A program made the translations under genes and the position numbers. Positions 16,644 through 26,934 of a DNA stretch of 64,000 bases are shown here, one piece after another. This stretch comes from Flagellatimonas centrodinii (lineage in GTDB: Bacteria > Pseudomonadota > Gammaproteobacteria > Nevskiales > Nevskiaceae), in NCBI RefSeq assembly GCF_016918765.2, contig NZ_CP092104.1, positions 1,550,001-1,614,000 of the forward strand, given 5' to 3'. A model generated the notes under the pieces. The model ran no database searches and was not told the DNA's origin. It saw only the letters and a program-made list of their open reading frames with translations. Numbering within the stretch: position 1 is the stretch's first letter; each line of letters begins with the position of its first letter.

Positions 16644-18163
16644 TCGAGCTTGAGTTTGAAGTCGGTGACCGCGAGGTAGTCGGCTTCCAGTTCCAGGTCG
16701 GCCTGTGTCAGCGGGCGTTGCGCCAGCCACTTGCCGCTGCGAAACCCGAGCTTCAGGCCCTTGCGTGCCACGGTGGTCACCACGGGGGGACGCAGGCCCG
16801 GCGAGCGGCTGCGGTGCAACAGGACGGCCAGGCGCAAGATGACGGCGAGTCGTCGCAGCGGCGTTTGCCAGTCGGCCGGAACATCGGCCAATGCCTGCAG
16901 CGAGAACTTGCCCCGGTGCAGACGGACCAGCGCCGCCAGCAATTGCTGGTCGGTTTGTGAAAAGCCCTGCAGGTCGCCGTGACGCAGTATGTACTCGCTG
17001 TGCTTGTGGTAACCGGCATGGGCGATCGTCAGACCGATTTCATGCAGCTGTGCCGCCCAGCGCAGCAGGGTGGCACAGGACCGCGGCTCCAGTTGCCAGC
17101 CGGCCTGTAACTGGTCGAGCAGCCGCAGTGCCGTCCGCTCCACATCGGCCGCCTGTCGCACGTCAACGCCAAAGCGCTTGGTCATGGCATTGACCGCTTC
17201 GCTGCGGACATCACGATTGGAAAGTCGGCCCAGCAGGTCATAGACCACGCCCTCCCGCAGGGCGCGGTCGGAGGTTTCCATGCGCTCGATGCCGAGAGTA
17301 TCGAAGACCCCTGCCAGCACCGCCAGCCCGCCCGGGAAGACCGGGCGACGATCGTCGCGGAGGGCCTCGAAGTCGAGCAGATCGACGTGACCGCGGGCGA
17401 TCACGAGGTCGATCACCTTCTCCAGGCCTTCGCGGGTGATGGCCTGGTCACACCAGCCCTGGCTCATCATCACGCGCCAGGTGCCGCGGATGGTGCCGGA
17501 AGCACCGATGGCGACGTCCCAGCCTGCCTGACGATACAGCCGTTCCAGAAATTCCAGTTCGACGCTGGCAGCCAGTCGGGCCTTGCGCATGCGGGCCCGG
17601 GTGATCACGCCATCGGCGAAGAAGCGCTGGGTGTGCACGACACAGCCGAGCGAGACCGACTCCATCAGCAGTGGCCGGGCCGCGCGGCCGATGATGACCT
17701 CGGTGCTGCCGCCGCCAATGTCGACCACCAGCCGCCGCGGGAGCTCGCGTCCCATCCCGTGGGTGACACCGCCGAAGACCAGGCGCGCTTCCTCCACGCC
17801 GGAGATGATTTCCAGCGGGTGCCCGAGCGCGGACTCGGCTGCCTCGATGAAATCAGCGCTGCGTTTCATTCGCCGAAGCGTGTTGGTGCCGACCACCCTC
17901 ACCTGTTCCGTCGGCAGGCCCTGCAGGCGCTGGCCGAATCGCTGCAGACAGGCGATGGCGCGCGCTGCGGCTTCGGGTTGCAGGCGTTTGTCGCGACCCA
18001 GGCCGGCCGCCAGGCGGACCGGCTCGCGCAGGCGGTCGATGACCCGCAGTTCGCCGTCGCCTTTGGCGCGGGCGACCATCATGTGGAAACTGTTGGAGCC
18101 CAGGTCGACGGCGGCGACATCGATACTGCCGCTGACCGGTGCGGGGGTGATGATCCGGGTCAT
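16640..18163 (-). CDS. ppx: exopolyphosphatase / guanosine pentaphosphate phosphatase
   Basis: About 507 residues from ATG 18163 (MTRIITPAPV...). An upstream in-frame start at 18268 gives 35 residues unlike the family. ASKHA-fold motifs are clear: AAVDLGSNSFHMMVA (phosphate 1), VVDIGGGSTEVIIG (phosphate 2), ISGVEEARLVFGGV and ASGTIRG. The C-terminal HD-like helical half (LHEIGLTIAHAGYHKHS) is present, as in full-length Ppx/GppA. It degrades polyphosphate from the end and may also hydrolyse pppGpp. It faces ppk1 with overlapping stops; the pair therefore cannot be one operon here. Confidence 0.93.
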   Translation of the reverse strand: MTRIITPAPVSGSIDVAAVDLGSNSFHMMVARAKGDGELRVIDRLREPVRLAAGLGRDKRLQPEAAARAIACLQRFGQRLQGLPTEQVRVVGTNTLRRMKRSADFIEAAESALGHPLEIISGVEEARLVFGGVTHGMGRELPRRLVVDIGGGSTEVIIGRAARPLLMESVSLGCVVHTQRFFADGVITRARMRKARLAASVELEFLERLYRQAGWDVAIGASGTIRGTWRVMMSQGWCDQAITREGLEKVIDLVIARGHVDLLDFEALRDDRRPVFPGGLAVLAGVFDTLGIERMETSDRALREGVVYDLLGRLSNRDVRSEAVNAMTKRFGVDVRQAADVERTALRLLDQLQAGWQLEPRSCATLLRWAAQLHEIGLTIAHAGYHKHSEYILRHGDLQGFSQTDQQLLAALVRLHRGKFSLQALADVPADWQTPLRRLAVILRLAVLLHRSRSPGLRPPVVTTVARKGLKLGFRSGKWLAQRPLTQADLELEADYLAVTDFKLKLD

Positions 18164-18302
18164 TCGGGCGTGGGCCGGGTGGGGGGCTGCACTATAACGG
18201 ATGCCCGCGGCATCCTTGCGCGCGTTGACCCGACCGACGGTTTCCCCGACAATTCCGCGTCCTGTCATTCGGGCTGGTGTCTGGCCCCATCGGAGTTATC
18301 GC

Positions 18303-18623
18303 ATGAAGTTCGCGCGTTGGGGTGTGATCGCCCTTGCCGCTGCGGTCATGGCTGACGCGTCTGCTGCCGGCGACGCCGATGCCGGCCGTGTCAAAGCCAA
18401 TACCTGCATGGGCTGTCACGGCATCCCGCTGTACAACAATGCCTACCCGACATACCGGGTGCCGAAGATCGGTGGCTTGCAAGCGGAATACATCGAAGCG
18501 GCCCTGAAGGCCTATCGCAGCGGCGAACGTCCGCATCCGACGATGCATTCGCAGGCCGCGACATTGAGCGATGCCGACATTGCCGATATCGCCGCATTCA
18601 TCGCCAATGCACCGAAGCACTGA
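18303..18623 (+). CDS. monohaem cytochrome c, class I
   Basis: 106 residues with a signal peptide (cleavage after ASA near residue 20) and one haem site NTCMGCHG (Cys-Met-Gly-Cys-His) near residues 35-42. The likely distal ligand is the Met in HPTMHSQA. Periplasmic electron carrier related to c4/c553-type domains. The start at 18303 is chosen because the signal peptide begins there. A second similar cytochrome follows after 10 bp; together they resemble the two halves of a dihaem cytochrome c4 made as separate chains. Confidence 0.85.
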   Translation: MKFARWGVIALAAAVMADASAAGDADAGRVKANTCMGCHGIPLYNNAYPTYRVPKIGGLQAEYIEAALKAYRSGERPHPTMHSQAATLSDADIADIAAFIANAPKH

Positions 18624-18633
18624 GGGGGCTGAC

Positions 18634-18963
18634 ATGAGCAACTATCTTCGCGTCGCCGCCATGACCCTGCTGATGAGCGTGGGCGTGGCGCAGGCCTCCG
18701 CCGATGCCCCCGCGCAGGCCGCCACCTGCGTCGCCTGCCACGGCGAAGCCGGCGCCAAGCCGATTCTGCCCACCTATCCCGTGATTGCTGGCCAGTACGC
18801 CAACTATATCGCCCACGCCTTGAAGGATTACCGCTCCGGAGCGCGCAAGAATGCGGTGATGGCAGGCATTGCCGGGGTTCTCAGCGATGAGGACATCAAG
18901 GTGCTGTCACAGTACTTTTCGCAACAGGAAGGACCGCTGTATACGCCGAGCGTCGGCCAGTAG
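18634..18963 (+). CDS. monohaem cytochrome c, class I
   Basis: 109 residues; a signal peptide (MSNYLRVAAMTLLMSVGVAQA) then haem site ATCVACHG (Cys-Val-Ala-Cys-His) near residues 31-38 and a candidate Met ligand in NAVMAGIAG. The ILPTYPVIAGQYANYIAHAL segment is the c4-type motif (compare KIGGLQAEYIEAAL in the neighbour). A GAGGGGG Shine-Dalgarno at 18622-18628 overlaps the upstream stop, so the two are translationally linked. A terminator follows at 18991. Confidence 0.85.
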   Translation: MSNYLRVAAMTLLMSVGVAQASADAPAQAATCVACHGEAGAKPILPTYPVIAGQYANYIAHALKDYRSGARKNAVMAGIAGVLSDEDIKVLSQYFSQQEGPLYTPSVGQ

Positions 18964-18990
18964 GCTGACCCGAGCTTCGAGGGTCCAAGA

Positions 18991-19017
18991 AAAGCCCCGC
19001 TACGGCGGGGCTTTTTC
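18991..19017. terminator. bidirectional terminator between cytochromes and a minus-strand barrel gene
   Basis: AAAGCCCCGC paired with GCGGGGCTTT around a short loop, followed by TTTTC on the plus strand and AAAA-rich on the other side. It lies between convergent genes and can serve both. Confidence 0.9.
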
Positions 19018-19029
19018 GTATGCGCAGCG

Positions 19030-19827
19030 CTACCACGCCAGCCCCAGGCCAGCAAAGGGCCCGGCGAAGCGTGCGCGGACGCGATCGTCACCGGCGCTGA
19101 ACCGATAGCGCTGCTGCGCCCAGCCGGCCTCGATGGCCACCGGTCCCTCCGCCGGCGACCAGCGGACTGCGGCCTCGAAGCCATCCGCCAGGCGCCCCGA
19201 GGCTTCGATCCATTCGCCGGTCAGGTGCAGCGCGAGCGCTGGCTGCGGCTGCCAGCGCAATGCGAGGTGCAGTTGTGGAAACCACTCGTCGATTCGTTCG
19301 TCATCCACCGCGATGTCATCGCCATCGCGAATTCGCACAACGCCGTCGATCTGGCGGAGCGTCAGGCCCGGCAACAGGCTGATCGCCGGCGACATCGTGA
19401 TGGTGTAGCGGGCGGTCAGGCTGTGGTTGTCGAGATCGGCGTCCACCAGCGCCTCTCGGGTCTGGGGCAATAGGGTGAGATCGCCGATCTGCAGGCCGGT
19501 TTGTCGGGTCTGCTGGCCGCTGACATCCAGGGGTGACCGGCGGTAGCCGAGTTCGGGCAGCCAGGCCGGGGATGGCCGCAGCCACAGCGCAAGCCCGATC
19601 CGGTCGTCGGTTCTGGCCGACAGGTCGCGCTGGAAGTCGAGGCGCTCGGTGTCGGTGGTGCCTCCCTCCAGCCGATAGTCCCAGTAGCGAATGCTCAGAT
19701 GGCCGTTGAGTGCGCTCGCCGGCAAGGGGGCGGTGATGAGCAGGGAGAGCAGCGCACCGCGCACCGCGTTGGTGCGTCGCCGCTGCACGCGTTCAGCGTA
19801 GGGCCAGCTTGTCACGGTAGTCTCCAT
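19030..19827 (-). CDS. outer-membrane beta-barrel protein (TIGR04219-like)
   Basis: About 265 residues from METT at 19827 (an in-frame ATG at 19839 adds four residues). A basic N-terminus precedes a hydrophobic stretch ending PASA, a signal peptide. The rest alternates aromatic/hydrophobic strands (HLSIRYWDYRL, LHLALRWQP, VAIEAGWAQQRYRF) and ends GPFAGLGLAW, with a terminal aromatic residue as in outer-membrane barrels. The pattern suits the TIGR04219 group of unknown function; this family call is tentative. It is convergent to the cytochromes across a shared terminator. Confidence 0.55.
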   Translation of the reverse strand: METTVTSWPYAERVQRRRTNAVRGALLSLLITAPLPASALNGHLSIRYWDYRLEGGTTDTERLDFQRDLSARTDDRIGLALWLRPSPAWLPELGYRRSPLDVSGQQTRQTGLQIGDLTLLPQTREALVDADLDNHSLTARYTITMSPAISLLPGLTLRQIDGVVRIRDGDDIAVDDERIDEWFPQLHLALRWQPQPALALHLTGEWIEASGRLADGFEAAVRWSPAEGPVAIEAGWAQQRYRFSAGDDRVRARFAGPFAGLGLAW

Positions 19828-19911
19828 CGGGTGATCCAAAACGGTGCATCGGAACCCAGTGGTCCCGGTTCACCCCAGCATCCTGTTTCAACTGTCGAAG
19901 GAGTACCTTGC

Positions 19912-20463
19912 ATGAAAAAGACGTCACTCGCGCTCGCTGCTGTCGCCTCATTGGGTCTGGCTGCCCCGGCCATGGCGCAGAACCTCAATTACAACTTCGT
20001 TGACGGCCGCTATCTGGATGGCGAAGTCGGAAATACGGATGTCGATGGCTTCGGCATCTCGGCGCAGGCGCTGATCAACCCGAACTTCTACGTCCTCGGC
20101 GGCTACTCCTCGGTTGAGCCCGACAATGGGCCCGGCGACTTGGACGTCATTCGTGCCGGACTGGGGTATCGTCATGGCCTTGCCGCTGCGACCGACCTCA
20201 ACGGTGAGGTGCTGTATCTGAACGCAGATGCAGGCTCCAATGATGATTCTGGCATCGAGCTGGGGCTGGGGCTGCGCCACCGTTTCACGGAAGTGTTCGA
20301 AGGCAAGGCGGGTGTCCGCTATGTTGACGTCTTCAATGACGACGACACCTTTGTCGAAGTGGGGGGTCTGGCCCATCTGACACCGCAGTTCGCAGTGGGT
20401 ATCGACTACACCTCTGGCGATATCTTCGACGGGTTCTCGGTGGGCGGCCGCTTCAACTTCTGA
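19912..20463 (+). CDS. small outer-membrane beta-barrel protein
   Basis: 183 residues with a textbook signal peptide MKKTSLALAAVASLGLAAPAMA and about eight predicted strands, ending in GRFNF with a C-terminal Phe, the usual outer-membrane insertion signal. A GAAGGAG Shine-Dalgarno at 19897-19903 fixes the start. The resemblance is to small OmpA/OmpW-like eight-stranded barrels; no specific function can be given. It has its own terminator at 20483 and is followed by another small barrel gene of similar design. Confidence 0.75.
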   Translation: MKKTSLALAAVASLGLAAPAMAQNLNYNFVDGRYLDGEVGNTDVDGFGISAQALINPNFYVLGGYSSVEPDNGPGDLDVIRAGLGYRHGLAAATDLNGEVLYLNADAGSNDDSGIELGLGLRHRFTEVFEGKAGVRYVDVFNDDDTFVEVGGLAHLTPQFAVGIDYTSGDIFDGFSVGGRFNF

Positions 20464-20482
20464 AGCCCGCTTTGGCATGACA

Positions 20483-20514
20483 GAGAAGCCCCACAGACCG
20501 TGGGGCTTCTTTTG
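20483..20514 (+). terminator. rho-independent terminator
   Basis: AGAAGCCCCAC pairs with GTGGGGCTTCT (11 bp) and is followed by TTTTG, 20 bp after the barrel-gene stop. Confidence 0.9.
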
Positions 20515-20573
20515 CCTATCGGTTGACATGCCGCTTTGCTAGAGTGCCCCGGTCACAACAGACGGGGGATAGC

Positions 20574-21188
20574 ATGTACAAGAAACTGGGTGCCGCGCTG
20601 GTGCTGGGGCCGTTGATGGCGACCGGAGCGTTGGCGCAGGAAAAAATCTTCAACGGATACGTCGACCTGTTCGCGATTCCGTATTCGTTTACGGAAGGCC
20701 AGGACGTCACAGGCGCGGACGCCGAAGACGACGGTTACGGTCTTGGTGCCCGGTCGATTGCGCTGGTCACCGACTGGTTGGCGATTTCGGCCGAGTATCA
20801 GACGGTGGAGCTGGATGCCACTGACGACAACATCAGCCAGTTGCGCGCCGGCCTCGGCTACATCGGGGCCTACGGCGGGATTTTCGTCGAGTACACCGAC
20901 TTCGATACGCTGGGCATCAGCAACGATGGCATCGGCATCCATGCGCGCACCAGCTACAACGCCTCGCGCGACATGAACTTCTATGGCGATATCGGCTATC
21001 TGATGCTGTCCAATGACTTTCAGGATGTCGAGGGCCTGGAGGCGACGCTCGGGCTCGACTTCCGTCTGACCGAAAGCTGGGTGGTGTTTGCCGATGTTCG
21101 CTACACCCACCTCAAGGGCGATACCGACGACGCCAAGATTGCGCCGCTGGATACCCGTGTGGGAATCCGCATTCCGCTCGGCGTCTGA
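20574..21188 (+). CDS. small outer-membrane beta-barrel protein
   Basis: 204 residues from ATG 20574, signal peptide MYKKLGAALVLGPLMATGALA, then strands rich in Tyr/Asp turns (EDDGYGLGARSIALVTDW, LRAGLGYIGAYGGIFVEYTD). It ends IRIPLGV. The architecture matches the preceding barrel protein and both may be paralogues, though similarity is in pattern rather than long identity. Acidic loops (DATDDN, GDTDDA) may bind cations, which is speculative. It is followed by an unusually long-stemmed terminator. Confidence 0.7.
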   Translation: MYKKLGAALVLGPLMATGALAQEKIFNGYVDLFAIPYSFTEGQDVTGADAEDDGYGLGARSIALVTDWLAISAEYQTVELDATDDNISQLRAGLGYIGAYGGIFVEYTDFDTLGISNDGIGIHARTSYNASRDMNFYGDIGYLMLSNDFQDVEGLEATLGLDFRLTESWVVFADVRYTHLKGDTDDAKIAPLDTRVGIRIPLGV

Positions 21189-21197
21189 TCCGCTGAC

Positions 21198-21237
21198 GGA
21201 ACGAAAAAGCCCCGCTTCGGCGGGGCTTTTTCGTTCC
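21198..21237. terminator. long bidirectional terminator between barrel gene and rpoD
   Basis: A perfect 18-bp inverted repeat with a TTCG loop (21216-21219). The core is GCCCCGC/GCGGGGC flanked by A5 and T5 tracts, so it terminates in both directions. It separates the plus-strand barrel gene from the minus-strand rpoD stop at 21266. Confidence 0.95.
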
Positions 21238-21265
21238 GCAGGGGTGCCGGAAGGCACTCGCGACC

Positions 21266-23146
<1,881 letters not shown>

Positions 23147-23211
23147 GCGGTGTCGGCCTGGACGGTATACGGGGAGGGTGAAAGCGGCGGGTGACCGGCG
23201 CTGAACCGTGC

Positions 23212-23217
23212 ATTATA
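23212..23217 (-). promoter_or_regulatory. candidate internal promoter -10 for rpoD
   Basis: A perfect TATAAT reads on the minus strand 65 bp before the rpoD ATG, in an AT-richer gap after dnaG. No good -35 hexamer is present at 16-18 bp, so strength is uncertain. Confidence 0.4.
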
Positions 23218-23282
23218 CAGCAGCCCCTGGCAAGTGCTACGAAGTGCCCGTAAATACGACGATATTTCAGCAAAAGCTGTCA

Positions 23283-25025
23283 TCATCGCGCGGGTCTGCG
23301 CTCCTTAAGCAGGGCCCCCAATTCACGAATTTCGGCCGCCGAGAGCTCCCGCTCGCGCGAGGCTTCCATCAGGTCATCCCGACGACGCGCCTGGCCGCCC
23401 TGCGCCAGGTGCTGGATGGTGTCATCGAACTCGCGGACCCGATCCTCCGCTGACAGGATTGGCGGTTCCGCCATCAGTCGCTGCAGGGCAGCGCCTGCCG
23501 GCGTGCCGCGCCAGGCCTCCACCAGATGGGCGGTATGGGCGTCCGGGTGGGCATGAAAGTAGTCCAGGGCGTCGATCAGCACCCGGATACCGGGAGCCGG
23601 GCTCTGCACCAACAGCGACATCTGTTCGACCCGCTGGGCCAGCGCCGGCTGCTCCAGCAGGGCTTGAATGGCGGCCTTGACGGCGCGGGTGGCGGCTGAC
23701 GGGCTGGATCGCGTCGCCGTCGGTGCCGAGGCCTCGGCGTTGCGGGCCGGCGCCTCCGGAGCAGCCATGCGCAGCACATCATCAGCAGACAGGCGGGTGA
23801 TCCGTGCCAGCTCGTCGACCAGCAGGGTCCGCAACGGGCCTTCCCGCATCTTGCCGAGGTACGGGCGGGCCAGCGCGGCCAGCTTGGCGCGACCGTCGAG
23901 CGAGCCCAGCTGGACCTGCTTCGACAGCTCGCTGATCAGGAACTCGGTGAGGGTCGGCGCGCGGTCGATGCGGGCACGGAAGGCGTCAGCGCCCTCCTCC
24001 TGGACCAGTGAATCAGGGTCGTGCCCGTCGGGCAGAAACATGAAAACGCATTCGCGGGTGTCATGAACTTCAGGCAGCGCCTGCTCCAGGGCGCGCCAGG
24101 CGGCGCTGCGGCCGGCGCGGTCACCATCGAAGCAGAACACCACCTTGCTGGTGGCCTTGTAGAGCAGTGTCAGGTGATCGCGGGTGGTGGCGGTGCCGAG
24201 CGTGGCCACCGCCTCGGTGATGCCGAACTGGTGCAGCATCACCACGTCCATGTAGCCCTCGACCACGATCAGGTAGGGCAGTGCGGCGCGGGTGGCGGTC
24301 TTCGCCTCGTACAGGCCGAACAGATTGCGGCCCTTGTGGAAGAGCGGCGTCTCGGGGGAGTTCAGGTACTTGGCCGGGTCGTCGCCAAGGGTGCGGCCGC
24401 CGAAGGCGATGACGCGCCCCCGGGTGTCTCGGATGGGGAACATGACGCGGTTGCGGAAACGGTCATAGACGCCGCCCTTGTCGCGTTCGATCAACAGCCC
24501 GGCGGTGACGGCGTGCTCCGGCGTCTTGAGAAAGTCACACAGCGCGTCCCAACGATCAGGGGCATAGCCGATGCCGAAGGTCTTGCCGGTGTCGCCGCTG
24601 ACGCCCCGGCGTTGCAGGTACTCGATTGCCGTCGGGTTGAGACGCAACTGCTCGCGGAAGAACCGCTGTGCGCCGGCCAGGGCATCGAGCGGGCCGTCCA
24701 TCACCACATGGGTGCTCGGTCCCCCCTCACGCGGGACCTCGACCCCCGCACGGAGGGCCAGTTCCTCCACCGCCTCGACGAAGCTCAGGCGGTCATATTC
24801 CATCAGGAAGGTGATGACAGTCCCGCTCTTGCCGGCACTGAAATCGAAAAACATCTGCTTGACCGGCGAGACGAAGAACGAGGGGCTCTTCTCGTGCGTG
24901 AACGGCGATAGACCCTTCAGCTCCTTGCCGGCCCGTTTGAGCTCCACCCGCGCGCCGATCACCTCGACGATATCGGTACGTGCGAGGAGATCCTGGATGA
25001 ACGCGTCGGGAATTCGGCCGGCCAC
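23283..25025 (-). CDS. dnaG: DNA primase DnaG with altered zinc-binding domain
   Basis: A 580-residue primase. The TOPRIM core is intact: LIVVEGYMDVV carries the catalytic Glu, and VFCFDGDRAGR the DGD metal site; the RNA-polymerase basic motifs (GYAPDRWDALCDFL, RVMFPIRDTRGRVIAFGGR) and a C-terminal DnaB-binding helical domain follow. The N-terminal CHC2-type domain keeps its fold motifs (KGLSPFTHEKSPSF, KQMFFDFSAGKSG), but all four zinc-ligand positions are changed: Ser40, Thr43, Asp61 and Ala64 stand where E. coli has Cys40, His43, Cys61 and Cys64. It therefore probably lacks zinc. Gene position in the operon is standard. Confidence 0.95.
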   Translation of the reverse strand: MAGRIPDAFIQDLLARTDIVEVIGARVELKRAGKELKGLSPFTHEKSPSFFVSPVKQMFFDFSAGKSGTVITFLMEYDRLSFVEAVEELALRAGVEVPREGGPSTHVVMDGPLDALAGAQRFFREQLRLNPTAIEYLQRRGVSGDTGKTFGIGYAPDRWDALCDFLKTPEHAVTAGLLIERDKGGVYDRFRNRVMFPIRDTRGRVIAFGGRTLGDDPAKYLNSPETPLFHKGRNLFGLYEAKTATRAALPYLIVVEGYMDVVMLHQFGITEAVATLGTATTRDHLTLLYKATSKVVFCFDGDRAGRSAAWRALEQALPEVHDTRECVFMFLPDGHDPDSLVQEEGADAFRARIDRAPTLTEFLISELSKQVQLGSLDGRAKLAALARPYLGKMREGPLRTLLVDELARITRLSADDVLRMAAPEAPARNAEASAPTATRSSPSAATRAVKAAIQALLEQPALAQRVEQMSLLVQSPAPGIRVLIDALDYFHAHPDAHTAHLVEAWRGTPAGAALQRLMAEPPILSAEDRVREFDDTIQHLAQGGQARRRDDLMEASRERELSAAEIRELGALLKERRPAR

Positions 25026-25081
25026 GGGGGGAGTCTAGCCGGGTCCGCCGCTGCCCGGCACCGGCGCGGTGGCGACGGCGG

Positions 25082-25528
25082 TCAGCCCAGACGCTGCTTG
25101 ATGCGGCCGGACAGCGCACCCATGTCGGCTTTGCCGGCCACCTTGGGCTTGAGCCAGCCGATCACCTTGCCCATGTCGCGGCCACCCTCGGCGCCTGTCG
25201 CCGCGATCGCCTCTTCGATCAGCGCGGCGAGTTCGGCGTCGCTCAGCGGCTGCGGCAGGTAGTCCTGCAGGACGGCGATCTCTGCGGCTTCCTTGGCGGC
25301 CAGCTCGGGACGGTCGCCGTCGCGGAACTGGCGTTCGGAATCGCGCCGCTGCTTGACCATCTTCTCGATGGCGGCGATGACCACCGCATCGGTGAGCTCG
25401 GTCGACTCCACTACCTCGCGCTGCTTCAGCTCGGCACTGAGCATGCGCAACACGCCCAGCCGGTCCTTGTCGCCCGCACGCATGGCTGTCTTGATGTCGT
25501 CAGCAACGCGGAGCTTGAGGTCGGTCAT
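25082..25528 (-). CDS. yqeY: GatB/YqeY domain-containing protein
   Basis: A 148-residue helical protein matching the YqeY family: KTAMRAGDKDRLGVLRML, the KQRRDSERQF motif, and a C-terminal tail domain GRDMGKVIGWLKPKVAGKADMG resembling the tRNA-binding tail of GatB. YqeY may bind tRNA or assist amidation, but no activity is firmly known. It lies between rpsU and dnaG, an arrangement I associate with Xanthomonadales and relatives rather than enteric bacteria. It is probably co-transcribed with both. Confidence 0.88.
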   Translation of the reverse strand: MTDLKLRVADDIKTAMRAGDKDRLGVLRMLSAELKQREVVESTELTDAVVIAAIEKMVKQRRDSERQFRDGDRPELAAKEAAEIAVLQDYLPQPLSDAELAALIEEAIAATGAEGGRDMGKVIGWLKPKVAGKADMGALSGRIKQRLG

Positions 25529-25557
25529 GGGAAGGTACCGGTCACGGTAAAACAGTA

Positions 25558-25576
25558 ACGGGCCCGAGGGGCCCGT
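25558..25576 (-). terminator. attenuator-like hairpin between rpsU and yqeY
   Basis: ACGGGCCC/GGGCCCGT (8 bp, 3-nt loop) lies after rpsU on the minus strand and is followed by TACTGTTTTACC, an imperfect T-run. A partial terminator here would let more S21 than DnaG/RpoD be made, as is known for the E. coli operon. Confidence 0.6.
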
Positions 25577-25597
25577 CAGCGAAACGACAGCAGGACT

Positions 25598-25813
25598 TCA
25601 GTACAGCCGAGTACGGCGATTGGCTTCGCGCGAGACCTTCTTGGCCTGACGCTTCACCGCCGCCGCGCGCTTGCGCTTGCGCTCCATGCTCGGCTTCTCG
25701 AAGGCTTCTTTCTTGCGGACATCGGTGAGGACGCCGGCCTTCTCGCAGGTGCGCTTGAAACGACGCAGCGCAACCTCAAACGGCTCATTATCACGAACGC
25801 GAACACTGGGCAT
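25598..25813 (-). CDS. rpsU: 30S ribosomal protein S21
   Basis: A 71-residue basic protein beginning [20 protein letters not shown] and ending EANRRTRLY, which is diagnostic of S21. The ATG at 25813 is the conserved start; the frame is open further upstream but without homology. S21 binds the 30S platform near the anti-Shine-Dalgarno and supports initiation. It is the first gene of the macromolecular synthesis operon, divergent from tsaD. Confidence 0.97.
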   Translation of the reverse strand: MPSVRVRDNEPFEVALRRFKRTCEKAGVLTDVRKKEAFEKPSMERKRKRAAAVKRQAKKVSREANRRTRLY

Positions 25814-25874
25814 GCAAAAGTCTCTACGGTGTGCAGGCAGGCGGGACCAGCCCCAACTGCCAAAAGGGGCGCAG

Positions 25875-25903
25875 ATTCTATGCGTAGGCTTGCCGTAATG
25901 CAA
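25875..25903 (-). promoter_or_regulatory. sigma-70 promoter of the rpsU operon
   Basis: On the minus strand TTGCAT (25903-25898), a 17-bp spacer and TAGAAT (25880-25875) give a near-consensus housekeeping promoter, about 60 bp before the rpsU ATG. Confidence 0.7.
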
Positions 25904-25914
25904 AATAAGGCCTC

Positions 25915-26934
25915 ATGACTGTTCTCGCCATTGAATCCTCCTGCGATGAAACCGCCGTCGCGCTTTACGATGGCGCGGCCGGATTGCGTGCCCATCGGCT
26001 GCACTCGCAAATTGCCCTGCACGCCGAATACGGCGGCGTGGTGCCGGAGCTGGCGTCGCGCGATCATGTCGCCCGCGCGGTGCCGCTGGTGCGTGAAACC
26101 CTGGCGGACGCCGGCCTCGGCGTCGCCGATCTCAGTGGCATCGCCTACACCGCCGGCCCGGGGTTGGTGGGCGCGCTGATGGTCGGTGGGGCGGTCGCCG
26201 CCGGCATGGCAATGGCGCTCGACCGACCGCTGATTCCGCTACATCACATGGAAGGCCATCTGCTTGCGGCGATGCTGGAGGCTGATCCGCCCGCCTTCCC
26301 GTTCGTCGCCCTGCTGGTGTCCGGGGGCCATACCCTGCTGGTGGCGGTCGAGGGCATCGGGCGCTACCGGTTGCTGGGCGAGAGCCTCGACGATGCCGTC
26401 GGCGAGGCCTTCGACAAGACCGCCAAGATGCTTGACCTGCCCTACCCGGGCGGCCCGCATCTGGCGCGGCTGGCGGAATCCGGGCGCCCGGACGTCTACC
26501 GGTTTCCGCGGCCGATGACCGACCGCCCGGGGCTCGACTTCAGCTTCTCCGGACTCAAGACCGCGGTGCGCAGCCGCCTGCCCGCCGTCGCGGATGCCCA
26601 GGCCCGCGCCGATCTTGCCCATGCCTTTCAGGAGGCGGTGACCGAGACGCTGGCCATCAAATGCGCGCGGGCCCTGGAAGCCACCGGATTCCGGCGTCTG
26701 GTGGTGGCCGGCGGCGTCGGGGCCAACCAGCGCTTGCGCGACCGCCTGCGCAGCTGGTCCGAAGCCGAGGGCGTCGGCCTGTATTTTCCGCGGCAGGCGT
26801 TCTGCACCGACAACGCCGCGATGATGGCCTATGTCGGCTGGCAGCGACGCGCCGAGGGGCGACCGGCCCATGAGGGTCTCTTCGCCACGCCCCGCTGGCC
26901 GCTGACCGATTTGAGACCCCCATGCGCGACCTGA
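25915..26934 (+). CDS. tsaD: tRNA N6-adenosine threonylcarbamoyltransferase
   Basis: A 339-residue ASKHA protein. [15 protein letters not shown] at residues 5-19 is the nucleotide-binding start; HHMEGHL near residue 110 carries the metal-binding histidines; [14 protein letters not shown] and the late [13 protein letters not shown] are conserved. TsaD transfers threonylcarbamoyl to A37 of ANN-decoding tRNAs with TsaB and TsaE. It is divergent from rpsU across 101 bp, a conserved gammaproteobacterial arrangement, and overlaps folB by 13 bp. Confidence 0.97.
   Translation: MTVLAIESSCDETAVALYDGAAGLRAHRLHSQIALHAEYGGVVPELASRDHVARAVPLVRETLADAGLGVADLSGIAYTAGPGLVGALMVGGAVAAGMAMALDRPLIPLHHMEGHLLAAMLEADPPAFPFVALLVSGGHTLLVAVEGIGRYRLLGESLDDAVGEAFDKTAKMLDLPYPGGPHLARLAESGRPDVYRFPRPMTDRPGLDFSFSGLKTAVRSRLPAVADAQARADLAHAFQEAVTETLAIKCARALEATGFRRLVVAGGVGANQRLRDRLRSWSEAEGVGLYFPRQAFCTDNAAMMAYVGWQRRAEGRPAHEGLFATPRWPLTDLRPPCAT

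Noticed and set aside
20523-20545. TTGACA followed by TAGAGT as a promoter for the second small barrel gene
   Set aside because: The spacing is 11 bp, far too short, and no -10 is found at 16-18 bp.
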